A stretch of 64,000 nucleotides of DNA from contig NZ_JAPDHZ010000003.1 of NCBI RefSeq assembly GCF_029525555.1, positions 1,550,001 through 1,614,000 on the forward strand, read 5' to 3'. The notes under the pieces were generated by a model. It did no database searches. It was not told where the DNA came from and saw only the letters and a program-made list of their open reading frames with translations. The translations under genes were made by a program, and so were the position numbers. Below, in pieces: positions 15,530 to 24,096 of this stretch; the stretch's first letter is position 1; each line of letters begins with the position of its first letter. The stretch comes from Cohnella ginsengisoli (GTDB lineage Bacteria > Bacillota > Bacilli > Paenibacillales > Paenibacillaceae).

Positions 15530-16901
15530 TCAACCGACGACCGATTGGCCCGCCGCCGTCCGTTCGAGTTCGGCAGGATGCAGCGGCCTGCGAAGGCCCA
15601 GATTGTCGCGCAGCGTCTTGCCTTCGTACTCGGTACGGTACAGCCCGCGGCGCTGGAGCTCCGGGACGACGAGGTCGACGAATTCCTCCAGGCCGCCCGG
15701 CAGATACGGTGGCATGATGTTGAAGCCGTCGGCCGCGCCGCCGCGGAACCACGCCTCGAGCTGATCGGCGATCGACGACGGCGTGCCGCTGATCTCGCGG
15801 TGCCCGCGGGCGCCTGCGATTCGCTGGTACAGCTTCCGGATCGTGAGCCCCTCTCGCTCCGCCAGATCCTTGAGCAGCTTGAACCGGCTCTTGCCGCCGT
15901 TGATCTGGGCAAGCTCGGGAAGATCGGGCAGCGGTCCGTCCACCGGATACGGCGACAGATCGAAGCTGATCAAGTTGGAGAGCAGGCTGATGCCCGCCTC
16001 CTGCGGAATGAGTTCCTCCAGCAGCGCCTTCTTCTCCGCGGCTTCCGCTTCCGTGCGCCCGATGATCGGGAAGATGCCCGGCATGATCTTGAGATCGTCC
16101 GGCGCTCGGCCATACTTCGCCAGCCTGCCTTTGACGTCGGCATAGAACAGCTGCGCCTCCTCCAGTGTCTGCCAGGCGGTGAAAATGACCTCGGCCGTCC
16201 GCGCGGCCAGCTCCTTGCCCGGCTCCGAGGAGCCCGCCTGGATGACGACCGGATGGCCTTGAACCGGACGCGCCACGTTGAGCGGGCCGCGCACGTCGAA
16301 CCACTTTCCCTTGTGGTTCAGCGTATGGAGCTTGCCGCGATCGGCGAATACAGCGCCGTCCTTGTCGAAGACGAACGCGTCGTCCTCCCAGCTGTCCCAC
16401 AGGCCGGTGACGACCCCGACGAATTCCTCCGCCCGGTCGTAGCGAAGCGAATGCAGCAGCAGTTCATCCTTGCCGAAGTTCAGCGCCTCGGCCGGATTGG
16501 CCGACGTTACGACGTTCCATGCCGCGCGTCCGCCGCTCAGATGGTCGAGCGAGGCGAACTTGCGGGCGACGTGAAAGGGCTCGTTGAACGTCGTGGAGAC
16601 GGTCGCCGCCAGCCCGACATGCGAAGTGACGGCGGATAACGCCGACAGCAGCGTCAGCGGCTCCGGGCGGACCGTCACCGTCTGGGCGACGGCCTCGGGG
16701 GAACTTTTCCGAGATCGCGTAGCCGTCGGCGAGAAAGACCATATCGAATTTGCCCCGCTCCGCGGTCTGCGCAAGCTTCTTGTAGAAATCGAAGCTCAGC
16801 ACTTCCGAGGCCGACGCCTCGGGATAACGCCAGGCGGCCACGTGATGGCCGGGTATCATAAAAAACGCGCCTAATTTAATCTGACGGTCGCTTGCGCTCA
16901 T
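15530..16901 (-). CDS. LLM-class flavin-dependent monooxygenase (NtaA/SnaA/DszA family), frame broken at a G5 run
   Basis: Removing one base from the run 16697-16701 yields a 456-residue FMNH2-dependent monooxygenase of the bacterial-luciferase superfamily. Seen: HHVAAWRYPEA near the start, FDMVFLADGYAI, TVSTTFNEPFHVARKFASLD, SGGRAAWNVVTS, GHPVVIQAGSS, and IAGARGHREISGTPSSIADQ. Members use reduced flavin and oxygen to oxidise organosulfur or amine compounds. The adjoining SsuABC-like importer suggests a sulfur-source substrate, but that is inference. GGAGG 9 nt before the ATG at 16901 sets the start. Confidence 0.88.
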
Positions 16902-16960
16902 AATGATTTTCCTCCGTTCAATGTAAGTTAATAACGCACGCCCTTGACCACCGATTCGGC

Positions 16961-17797
16961 TCATTCCCCGTAGGTCTGCTTCCAGTCTGTCAGACGGCGC
17001 TCCAGCGCGAGCAGCAAATAGTTGACGATAATGCCGAGGACGGAAATGGTAATAATGCCCGCATACATCTGCGGAATCAGGAAGCTGAACTGCGCGTACT
17101 GTATCAGATAGCCCAATCCCGAGGTGGCGCCCACCATCTCGGCGGCGACCAACACGAGTATCGAGCTCGCGCCGGCCTGCCGAATGCCCACGAACATCGT
17201 CGGCAGCGCGGCGGGAACGATGACTTTGCGGAACAGGCTGACGGACGACAAGCCCATCGAACGCGCCGACTTTACAAGCAGCGGATCGACGTTTTTGACG
17301 CCGCTGATCGTATTGAGCAGCAGCGGGAACAGACTGGCGTAAAGCACGATCGCGATCTTGGACGTCTCGCCCAGGCCGAGCAGCAGGATGAAGACCGGAA
17401 GGATGGCCAAAGCGGCCGTATTGCGCATCAGCTCGAGAAACGGATTCAGATAGTCCGCCGCCGTCTTCCACCACCCGATCGCCAGGCCCAGCGGAATGGC
17501 GATCAGGTTGGCGAGCAAAAATCCGCTGATCGAGCGCGTCAGGCTGGCGGCCAGATGATCCTGCAGATCCCCGGCGCGCAGCAGACCCCACCAGGCGTTC
17601 ACCACTTCGCTAAAAGGGGGAAAAAACGTTACGTTGACGATCCCGGTCCGCGGAACGATCTCCCAGGCGGTCAGGAACAACAGGATGGCGACGCTGTTGC
17701 GAAAAGCTCTGCGCGCCTTTGCCGTCACGCGCTCCAGCGCGCCGCCGGCGTTCCTCCCCTGCAGGATCAGCGGTTTCGCCACATTGCCTTCAGCCAT
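16961..17797 (-). CDS. ssuC: SsuC/TauC-like ABC transporter permease
   Basis: A 278-residue permease with six hydrophobic helices and the BPD-type loop (SARSMGLSSVSLFRKVIVPAA, about residues 180-200) typical of the nitrate/sulfonate/taurine class. The start at 17797 overlaps the end of the ATPase gene by 8 bp, supporting co-translation; an in-frame extension further upstream overlaps the ATPase more and has no better RBS. The likely substrate class is organosulfonates or related sulfur compounds, judged from the downstream LLM monooxygenase. Confidence 0.88.
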   Translation of the reverse strand: MAEGNVAKPLILQGRNAGGALERVTAKARRAFRNSVAILLFLTAWEIVPRTGIVNVTFFPPFSEVVNAWWGLLRAGDLQDHLAASLTRSISGFLLANLIAIPLGLAIGWWKTAADYLNPFLELMRNTAALAILPVFILLLGLGETSKIAIVLYASLFPLLLNTISGVKNVDPLLVKSARSMGLSSVSLFRKVIVPAALPTMFVGIRQAGASSILVLVAAEMVGATSGLGYLIQYAQFSFLIPQMYAGIITISVLGIIVNYLLLALERRLTDWKQTYGE

Positions 17798-18674
17798 GGC
17801 GCACGCCCCCTTTCGCCGACGATCTTCCTTCCGCATAGGCGTCGAGCGTCTTGGACTTCTCTTGCTCCTGGGCTCTGGAGACCTCGTCCTTCAGCAGCTC
17901 CCAGATCTCGTGGCGCAGCTTCACGAAGTCCGGATTCGAACGCAGATCCTCCTCGCTGCGCCGCGATTCGAAAGGGATGTCGATCACCCGTTTGATCCGG
18001 CCGGGACGCGAAGTCATGATCGCTACGCGCTGGCCCAGATAGACCGCTTCTTCGATGCCGTGGGTGATAAAAATAATCGTCTTGCCGGTGGCCTCCCAGA
18101 TGCGCAGCAGCTCACTCTGGAGCGTCTCCCGCGTCTGGGCGTCCAGCGCCGCGAACGGCTCGTCCATGAGGAGCACCTCGGGATCGTATGCGAGACTCCG
18201 CGCGATCGCGATCCGCTGCTTCATGCCGCCCGAGAGCTCGTGCGGGTAGCGGTGCTCGAAGCCGCCGAGCCCGACCAGATCGATGAACCGCTGCGCGGTC
18301 TCCCGTCTTTCCTTGCGGCCGACACCCTTCGCCTCGAGACCGAACTCTACGTTGGCGATCGCCGTCTTCCAAGGGAACAGCGCGTACTGCTGGAATACGA
18401 TGCCCCGGTCCAGATTCGGTCCCGAGATGGCTTTGCCGTCCAGCAGAATCTGGCCGCTTCCCGGCTTCGTGAGGCCGGCGAGCAGATCGAGCAGCGTCGA
18501 CTTCCCGCAGCCGCTCGGTCCGACGATGACCATGAACTCGCCTTGCCTGACTTCGAGATTGATATCCTGAAGCGCATAGACCGGCTGGTTTTCTGCCTTA
18601 AGCTGCTTCGAGCCGCGTTGGATGCCGAATGCCTTGTGCACGTGCCGGATGCTGATCTTGGACTCGGTCGTCAT
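17790..18674 (-). CDS. ssuB: SsuB/TauB-like ABC transporter ATP-binding protein
   Basis: A 294-residue ABC ATPase. Seen: Walker A GPSGCGKST (52-60), Q-loop QQYALFPW, signature LSGGMKQRIAIARSL, Walker B VLLMDEPFAALD, and the switch histidine in IIFITHGIEEAV. AAGGAGG 7 nt before the ATG. It sits between the binding-protein gene and the permease in an A-B-C operon order, and powers the SsuC-like pore. Confidence 0.92.
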   Translation of the reverse strand: MTTESKISIRHVHKAFGIQRGSKQLKAENQPVYALQDINLEVRQGEFMVIVGPSGCGKSTLLDLLAGLTKPGSGQILLDGKAISGPNLDRGIVFQQYALFPWKTAIANVEFGLEAKGVGRKERRETAQRFIDLVGLGGFEHRYPHELSGGMKQRIAIARSLAYDPEVLLMDEPFAALDAQTRETLQSELLRIWEATGKTIIFITHGIEEAVYLGQRVAIMTSRPGRIKRVIDIPFESRRSEEDLRSNPDFVKLRHEIWELLKDEVSRAQEQEKSKTLDAYAEGRSSAKGGVRHG

Positions 18675-18699
18675 GAATCTGCCTCCTTCGTGATCTTGC

Positions 18700-19746
18700 T
18701 TATTTTTCGTTCAAATAGGGATTGAACGCGTTCGTGTAAAGATCCGCCGCCTTGTAATCTCCCTTTTGGAGCTCGCCCTCGTTAATTAGCCAATTAATCC
18801 ACGTATCGAATTCCTTGTCCGCGATCAACCCTCCCTTGCCCGCGACCCCCGTACTCTTCCATAGCTTCACCGTCGATGCGTCCTCCTTGCGGCCGCGCTT
18901 CTCGATGATCTGCACGTAACGGGCGACGACCTCTTCGCGCGGCGTATTGCGGGCCCATTCGATCGCTTTGGCGGTCGCCTCGACGAATTTGCGGGCCGCG
19001 TTCGGGTTGTGCGCGATGAACTTGTCGGTCAGCACGTAGCTGCCCGCGCTGAAGTTGCCGAAGAGCTCCTGGTCCGTGAACAGCGGATGGATGCCGCCCC
19101 GCTCGAGCGCTTTGTCCCGCAGCACGCCGCCTAGCGCCGCAGCATCAATCTGGTTCGCGCGCAGCGTCTGTTCCGACGTGACCGGAGGTACGACGACCAG
19201 CGTCACCTTCTTGATCTCTTCGGGCGTCAGTCCGGCGCGATGCAAATATTCCTTGATAACGAATTCATGATGCGCACCTAGCGTGTTGACGGCGATGCGT
19301 TTGCCGATCAGATCGCGAGCCGTCTTGATCGGGCTGCCGTCCAGCACGTAGTAGCCTGTCCACGTATTGTCGTCCACGCCGTAGTAGCCGATGACCGCCT
19401 TGATCGGCGCCTTGGCGGCAATCAGCTTGACGATCGCGCCGTTGAACGCGCCCCCGAAGTCGGTGTCACCGGTCACCGTCGCCTGAATATCCTGCGGGCC
19501 GCTGATCGTATTACCGACGAACTTGAGCTTGAGCGGCGCCAGGTACCCCAGATCCTCCGCCAGTTCAGGGAAAGTTGCAGAACCGACACCTCCCTGATAA
19601 CGCAACTCTTTGACCTCCAATCCTCCGTCAGACTTGCTTTCCTTGTCCGTTGCCGCCGATGCGCCGCAGCCCGACAGCAAGATCGACGATCCGAGCAGCA
19701 GCGTCAGCGACGCGCCTGCCCAGCCTTGCACGGTTTTCCTCTTCAA
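18700..19746 (-). CDS. ssuA: SsuA/NMT1-like ABC substrate-binding lipoprotein
   Basis: A lipoprotein of 348 residues, with TTG start at 19746 chosen because GGAGGGG lies 7 nt upstream. This gives a short KRKT N-terminus, a hydrophobic stretch and the lipobox LSGC; an ATG at 19770 would add eight residues. The mature part has the NMT1/SsuA features LRYQGGVGSATFPELAEDLGY, TVTGDTDFGGAFNGAI, and TLGAHHEFVIKEYL. It captures substrate outside the membrane for the adjacent SsuBC-like pair. Exact ligand unknown. Confidence 0.88.
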   Translation of the reverse strand: MKRKTVQGWAGASLTLLLGSSILLSGCGASAATDKESKSDGGLEVKELRYQGGVGSATFPELAEDLGYLAPLKLKFVGNTISGPQDIQATVTGDTDFGGAFNGAIVKLIAAKAPIKAVIGYYGVDDNTWTGYYVLDGSPIKTARDLIGKRIAVNTLGAHHEFVIKEYLHRAGLTPEEIKKVTLVVVPPVTSEQTLRANQIDAAALGGVLRDKALERGGIHPLFTDQELFGNFSAGSYVLTDKFIAHNPNAARKFVEATAKAIEWARNTPREEVVARYVQIIEKRGRKEDASTVKLWKSTGVAGKGGLIADKEFDTWINWLINEGELQKGDYKAADLYTNAFNPYLNEK

Positions 19747-19875
19747 CTCCAATCCCCTCCTCGACTTCATGCAAACCGACTACGGTCTGCCGAATGACTT
19801 AATATCCTATAGACTTACTTAGTTATTATTTCTATAATCGACTATAAAACCGGCCTTTCAGACCGTCAACGAAGT

Positions 19876-19915
19876 TGACCGCGACTGACCGCAAGTGACC
19901 ACGAATGACCATGAA
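19876..19915. promoter_or_regulatory. Four tandem 10-bp TGACC direct repeats
   Basis: TGACC occurs at 19876, 19886, 19896 and 19906, each followed by a five-base tail (GCGAC, GCAAG, ACGAA, ATGAA). Spacing of exactly one helical turn is typical of iterated operator half-sites. The block lies 45-85 bp before the HTH/solute-binding regulator and downstream of the divergent promoter region, which contains TATAAT near 19832-19837. Confidence 0.5.
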
Positions 19916-19960
19916 CGAGCCTCCACGCCGCCATTCAGAGCCGAAGGATGTGAATTAACG

Positions 19961-21184
19961 ATGCCGTCCAAGCGATTCGACTTCATTACTTTGCAAGAAG
20001 CGTTGGAACTGCTGGATGTCAGCCGTTCTACGTTTGACCGATGGCGCAGGAAGAAGCAGCTTCCTTATACGAAAATCGGGAAAGAAATCATGATCGATAA
20101 AAACGAGCTGGAACGGTGGTTCAAGCTTCATGCTTCGAAGCGGCTCGAGGCGCCCGATGCCGAACGCCAGGAGGGACGCCGAACGGTCGCGGCGCTGCAG
20201 CCGCTCGTCGTGAACGTCGGCTACCAGAGCAGATGGGCGCAAATATGGACGGCGCTCATGATGAAAGAGCTGGGCTGGTTCGAGGAAGAACTCGCAAAGC
20301 TCATTCCCGAACGCGTCGTCCAGGTTCGCTGGCATGACGGCGCGCACGGCCCGGCCCTCGTGCAGGGCATGATCGGCGGGCATATCCAGATCGCTTCGAT
20401 GGGCGACTATCCGATTTCGCTCGCGTTTTCGCTAAGCCGCCTGCTGCCCGACTTTCGCCCCGTGCTGCTCGCGTTCGACGGAAAAACGGCCGGCGGCCAA
20501 GGCATCTCGCTCGTATTGGGCAACAACGTGGATATCCGCCGTCCGTCGCGGACTTCCGACCTTCAGATCGCCACGGTCGCCCAATCCAGCGCCGGCGGAC
20601 GGCTGTCGGGCTTGCTCCATCGATTCGGTACGGACGATGCCCGCATCGTGCACCGCGACCTGGACGAATGCATGGCCGACATGGCCCGCGGCGCGATCGG
20701 CGGGGGCTTCATGGGCGAGCCTTATGCGAGCCTGGCCCGCCACTACGGGTTAGGCAGTGTCGTCGGGGCCGAAGGCCTCGGAGACGACTTCCTGTCCGGC
20801 GTCGTCATGGAGGAGAGCTGGCTGGCGCGGCATCCCGCGGTCGGGATCGCCTACCTCAAAGCGCACCTGCGGGTGCACCGCTGGGTTCGCCGCCATCTGC
20901 GCGAAGCGGCCGAGCTGATCGCCAGAGTGCGCCGGATTCCCGTCAAAGTGGCGGAGGACAACCTCGCCAAGATTCGCTGGGACGCCGCACCCTATGCCAA
21001 GGACATTGCCGCGCTGGAGCGGCTGAATCCCGGACCCGAGGGAGCGCCGCCGGCCTTCTTCATGCCGGACGGCGAGATCCGGCACGACGCCTCGTTCTTG
21101 ATGCAGGCGATTCGCGAGCTGCGTCTGCCCGCTCCGACCGAAGGCCCGATCGGCGGCGATTGGAGCGCGGAGCAGCTGTATTAG
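19961..21184 (+). CDS. Excisionase-type HTH fused to an SsuA/NMT1-like substrate-binding domain (putative one-component regulator)
   Basis: A 407-residue cytoplasmic protein without a signal peptide. Residues about 8-55 form an excisionase/HTH_17-type DNA-binding domain (TLQEALELLDVSRSTFDRWR, then LPYTKIGKEIMIDKNELERW). Residues about 75-390 resemble NMT1/SsuA periplasmic binding proteins: VNVGYQSRWAQIWTALMMKELGWF, GPALVQGMIGGHIQIASMGDYP, and GGFMGEPYASLARHYGLG. A soluble binding domain tied to a DNA-binding domain suggests that it senses the compound imported by the divergent SsuABC-like transporter. ATG at 19961 has AAGGA 12 nt upstream. Function is inferred. Confidence 0.75.
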   Translation: MPSKRFDFITLQEALELLDVSRSTFDRWRRKKQLPYTKIGKEIMIDKNELERWFKLHASKRLEAPDAERQEGRRTVAALQPLVVNVGYQSRWAQIWTALMMKELGWFEEELAKLIPERVVQVRWHDGAHGPALVQGMIGGHIQIASMGDYPISLAFSLSRLLPDFRPVLLAFDGKTAGGQGISLVLGNNVDIRRPSRTSDLQIATVAQSSAGGRLSGLLHRFGTDDARIVHRDLDECMADMARGAIGGGFMGEPYASLARHYGLGSVVGAEGLGDDFLSGVVMEESWLARHPAVGIAYLKAHLRVHRWVRRHLREAAELIARVRRIPVKVAEDNLAKIRWDAAPYAKDIAALERLNPGPEGAPPAFFMPDGEIRHDASFLMQAIRELRLPAPTEGPIGGDWSAEQLY

Positions 21185-21202
21185 AGGTACAGCATCCCAC
21201 GC

Positions 21203-21246
21203 AAAAAATAGGCTTCGCTCCGCTACTGCCGGAATGAAGCCTTTTC
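21203..21246. terminator. Intrinsic terminator between convergent genes
   Basis: AGGCTTC and GAAGCCT arms flank a 20-nt loop, with AAAAAA on one side and TTTT on the other. It can serve both the HTH/SBP gene and the convergent membrane-protein gene. Confidence 0.75.
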
Positions 21247-21258
21247 GTATGGTCGCGA

Positions 21259-21708
21259 TCAGCCTTCTCTGCGAATGAAACGCAGATGCCAGCGCAGGAA
21301 CAGCAAGCCCAATGCGTAGATAGGAAGCGAATAGTACAGCGACCAGCCTTTGTATACCAGATAGCCGGTCTTGAGCGACAACCATTCGAACAAAAGAGCC
21401 AGGGCGACGATGACGGTCAGATAGAGCGCGAACAGCTTGTTGCCGGCCGGCATATAGTTCAGGGCCAGCACGCCGGCCGTCGGCGGAAGCGCGGCCTGCA
21501 AGACAAGGTCCGATAGCGACACGTCGGGATTGATAAAATCGTAGAGATCGAGCAAAAGTCCAAAGCAAAGATCGGTATAGATCGTGAGCGCGATCATGAC
21601 GAAGTACGTGATGTAAATTTCCTTTTTCGTAAGCCGCCTGGGCGAAAAGATCAGCGCGGCAATGGCCGCTACGGCGCTGGCGTAGGCAAACCAATTTCCG
21701 GCATGCAT
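21259..21708 (-). CDS. Small integral membrane protein, CBO0543-like
   Basis: A 149-residue protein with about five hydrophobic helices, ending LFLRWHLRFIRREG. It resembles the CBO0543 family of uncharacterised membrane proteins seen in bacilli (aromatic-rich helices, SPRRLTKKEIYITYF between helices 1 and 2). GGAGG 7 nt before the ATG at 21708. It lies 26 bp after the preceding membrane-protein gene, so the three minus-strand membrane genes here may be one unit. No function known. Confidence 0.7.
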   Translation of the reverse strand: MHAGNWFAYASAVAAIAALIFSPRRLTKKEIYITYFVMIALTIYTDLCFGLLLDLYDFINPDVSLSDLVLQAALPPTAGVLALNYMPAGNKLFALYLTVIVALALLFEWLSLKTGYLVYKGWSLYYSLPIYALGLLFLRWHLRFIRREG

Positions 21709-21734
21709 GGCACTACCTCCGGTTCCGATGTCGG

Positions 21735-22194
21735 TTATTTCGTTTTGGCCAAGCCGAGCGCCTTGTGGTCCCACAAGATATCAGCCACGATTGCTGCCTT
21801 TTCATCGTCGCAAGTGACGACCAGGATGACGTCCCCCTCGCTTGCCCTTGAGGAGCGCAGTCCGATTTTTGCGACGCGTCCTCAAATAAAGGAGCCCGTT
21901 GATCGCGACGCCTAACGCGAATCCGATGGCTGCCCCGATGAGCCCCCAGATCACCGGACCCCAGGCCCAGACGAACCCTTTGCTGGCCCCGACCGTAGCG
22001 AACATAAAGGCCAGGACCATGCCTTTGTCCAAGAAGGACAGGCCGTCCGCGCGGTGCAAGCTGTCCAACAGCCGCGGCTCTTCCTTGCGCAAATCCAGCG
22101 GCACCGCATAAATCGACGATACGCCGTGCGCCTCCAACTCCGTAATGGCGATCTCGAGCAGGGTCGAGTAATCGAACGTCGCGAATATCTGCAT
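21735..22194 (-). CDS. Small membrane protein with two helices and a C-terminal soluble tail, frame broken at a C5 run
   Basis: Starts at ATG 22194, overlapping the upstream stop as TGATG. Removing one base from 21833-21837 extends it to TAA at 21735 for 152 residues. The N-terminal half (ATFDYSTLLEIAITELEAHGV, IYAVPLDLRKEEPRL) looks like a small alpha/beta domain. A glycine-rich double transmembrane segment follows (FATVGASKGFVWAWGPVIWG, then ALGVAINGLL). The tail reads GDVILVVTCDDEKAAIVADI. The layout resembles general-stress proteins with an internal Gly-rich hairpin, but I do not recognise the family. Confidence 0.6.
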
Positions 22195-22983
22195 CAGTCT
22201 ACTTTGCTCCCGATCGTTAATGTGACGCCTGGCGGCTGGTAGTTTCGAACGAGGTGGCTCCTTAAAGAATGGTCGAAAAGCTTGTTGTTCTCTACGGTGG
22301 TGACATAAGCGTCGTAGATCGTAAAAAAAGTAAAAGGAGGGAGCGTACAGCAGCCACTGGGCGTCCACTGCCTCCTTGGACGATCGAAAATCGCCCAGAA
22401 TCAGGTCGTGTATGGCGAGAATAATATGGGATTCGCGTACGAGCACGATCGTACTAAGCAGAATGAAGGTAGCGAGCACAATGCGATGAAGATAGAGCTG
22501 GCCGACGCTGGGTATGCCGATCGACCAGACGACGGCGATCCATGGCTTCCGCTTGTCGAGATAATTCACCTCGAGCGCGCCGATGCTGAACTCGCTGAAC
22601 CTCGCGTCTTCCCTGCGCGCCAGCACGTACACCTTGTTCATGTCGACCGCCGTCCGGTAGCTGTCCCAGATCGCAAACAAATAGACGGGGATATACAGGG
22701 ACATAAACTTGGGGTCCAGCGCGTCTCGCGCCGCTTGGAACTCGCCGTTGAACGAGTGGACGATGGCAAGATTCAGGTGAATTTTCTGGTTGATATAAAA
22801 CTCCCATAAGACCAGCAAGTATCCCCGGATATACTTGTTCAGCAACAGATGGCCGAAGCCCGGGAACGCCGTCGACCAAAAAGCGACCGTATACGGATTC
22901 CGTTTGTGAATCTGCGTCGTCCCGAACATGCTGACGTACGCTAGGTAGCGTCTGGCGCGAAAAGGACTGGAAAAGTTGTCCAT
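22194..22983 (-). CDS. Polytopic membrane protein, frame broken at an A7 run
   Basis: Removing one base from 22323-22329 gives a 262-residue protein ending VTLTIGSKVD and a TGA overlapping the next ATG. It has repeated hydrophobic segments, including two similar halves each with a turn-P-x-x-GQ/GH motif (FPGFGHLLLNKYIRGYLLVL and IPSVGQLYLHRIVLATFILL), suggesting an internal duplication. I do not recognise a function. Translational coupling to the downstream small membrane protein suggests the pair works together. As given, the frame runs into that gene and mimics one long fusion. Confidence 0.65.
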
Positions 22984-23084
22984 CAGTTCACCTCGAAGTC
23001 CATGTCCGACATTAAGCGAAATACGCGATTGGCCGCAACCGCGCGATCGTAGATTGTCCCTTGGCAGGATGAATTATCCGCGGC

Positions 23085-23125
23085 AAAAAAGCGCGCCGGC
23101 TCTTTAGATAGAGACCGACGCGTTT
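23085..23125 (-). terminator. Intrinsic terminator after the SLH remnant
   Basis: Minus strand: ACGCGTCGGTCTCT, a five-base loop and AGAGCCGGCGCGC, then TTTTTT. It lies directly after the stop of the decayed SLH coding fragment. Confidence 0.8.
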
Positions 23126-23135
23126 TCGTGTTCGA

Positions 23136-23263
23136 TTAGCGGTTGAGCAGCTTATAGATGACGTTCGCCGCTTGCGCGCGGGTCGTCATGCCCTTCGGCG
23201 AGAACGTGCCGTCTTCGGAACCGTCGATCAAGCCGGCGTCCGCTTCCGATACGCAAATCCATA
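23136..23263 (-). pseudogene. C-terminal remnant of an SLH-domain protein
   Basis: The minus strand reads GLIDGSEDGTFSPKGMTTRA then QAANVIYKLLNR and a stop, which is the end of a typical S-layer homology domain. An in-frame TGA lies just upstream and no start or signal peptide precedes it, so only the last 40 or so codons survive. The original terminator is retained. The rest of the gene is missing; I see nothing coding between 23264 and 23364. Confidence 0.8.
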
Positions 23264-23310
23264 GCTCTCACAGCTCGCTAGCCCTTACAACCGGATCTGC
23301 CGGCATAAGA

Positions 23311-23345
23311 AAAGGGACGATGCGGCAAGCGCCGCCTCGTCCCGT
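23311..23345 (-). terminator. Intrinsic terminator after the SDR gene
   Basis: GGGACGAGGCGGC-GCTT-GCCGCATCGTCCC on the minus strand, followed by TTTTCTT. It lies about 20 bp after the SDR stop codon. Confidence 0.85.
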
Positions 23346-23364
23346 ATGGTATTTCCGATCGACG

Positions 23365-24096
23365 CTACGTCCAGCTCATCTCCGCGCCCGAATAGTCCCG
23401 AAACGCCGGATGCGGACGCGCCGCCGCGTCCCCGTCGGCCAAATACGCGCCGATGACGCGCAAAATGCCGGCCGCCGCCTCGGCCGTCGTAATCGCGGCA
23501 TCCTCGTTCAACTCGCCGCTCATGTAGCTTTTCATCCAACCCGGATGGACGACCAGCACCTTGCCGCCATGTGCCCGAAGCTGATTGTGCAAAATGTTGG
23601 ACTGGATATTGAGCGCGGCTTTGGACATGCAGTAGCCGTACCAGCCCTCGCGCCAGGTTTGATTGATCTGGCCGGCCTCGGAGGAGACGTTGACGACGAG
23701 CTTATCCCCGCCCGCCAGCAGCTGTGCCTGGAACGCTTGCGCCATGCGCAGCGGACCGAGCGCGTTGACTTCGTACATCCTGCGGATCGCCTCGTAGTCG
23801 ATCTCGCCGAAAATATTGTCGTCCTGATGACCGGCGATGCCCGCATTGTTCACGAGCAGATCGATGCTCCCCGTTCGCGCCGCGACCGTCTCGGCGGCGC
23901 GCCGTACGCTCTCTTCGCTGCCGATGTCCAGCGCCACCGGCACGAGCCGCTCGCCCGCTTCGTCCCGCAGCCGGTCGAGCCCCTCCCACTGCTCCAGGTA
24001 CCGCCCTGCGAACACCGTATAGCCCGCAGCCAGCAGCTGCTCCGTCAGCGCGAACCCGAGTCCCCGATCCGCGCCCGTCACGACGGCATGCTTCAT
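23365..24096 (-). CDS. Short-chain dehydrogenase/reductase
   Basis: A 243-residue classical SDR. Seen: the NAD(P)-binding TGADRGLGFALTEQLL, the NNAGI motif in LLVNNAGIAGHQ, catalytic Ser in VNVSSEAGQIN, and YxxxK as YGYCMSKAALN. The start ATG overlaps the upstream ThuA-like stop as ATGA. It is the last gene of a probable four-gene group (Gfo/Idh/MocA dehydrogenase, carboxylesterase, ThuA-like, SDR). Substrate unknown. Confidence 0.9.
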   Translation of the reverse strand: MKHAVVTGADRGLGFALTEQLLAAGYTVFAGRYLEQWEGLDRLRDEAGERLVPVALDIGSEESVRRAAETVAARTGSIDLLVNNAGIAGHQDDNIFGEIDYEAIRRMYEVNALGPLRMAQAFQAQLLAGGDKLVVNVSSEAGQINQTWREGWYGYCMSKAALNIQSNILHNQLRAHGGKVLVVHPGWMKSYMSGELNEDAAITTAEAAAGILRVIGAYLADGDAAARPHPAFRDYSGAEMSWT

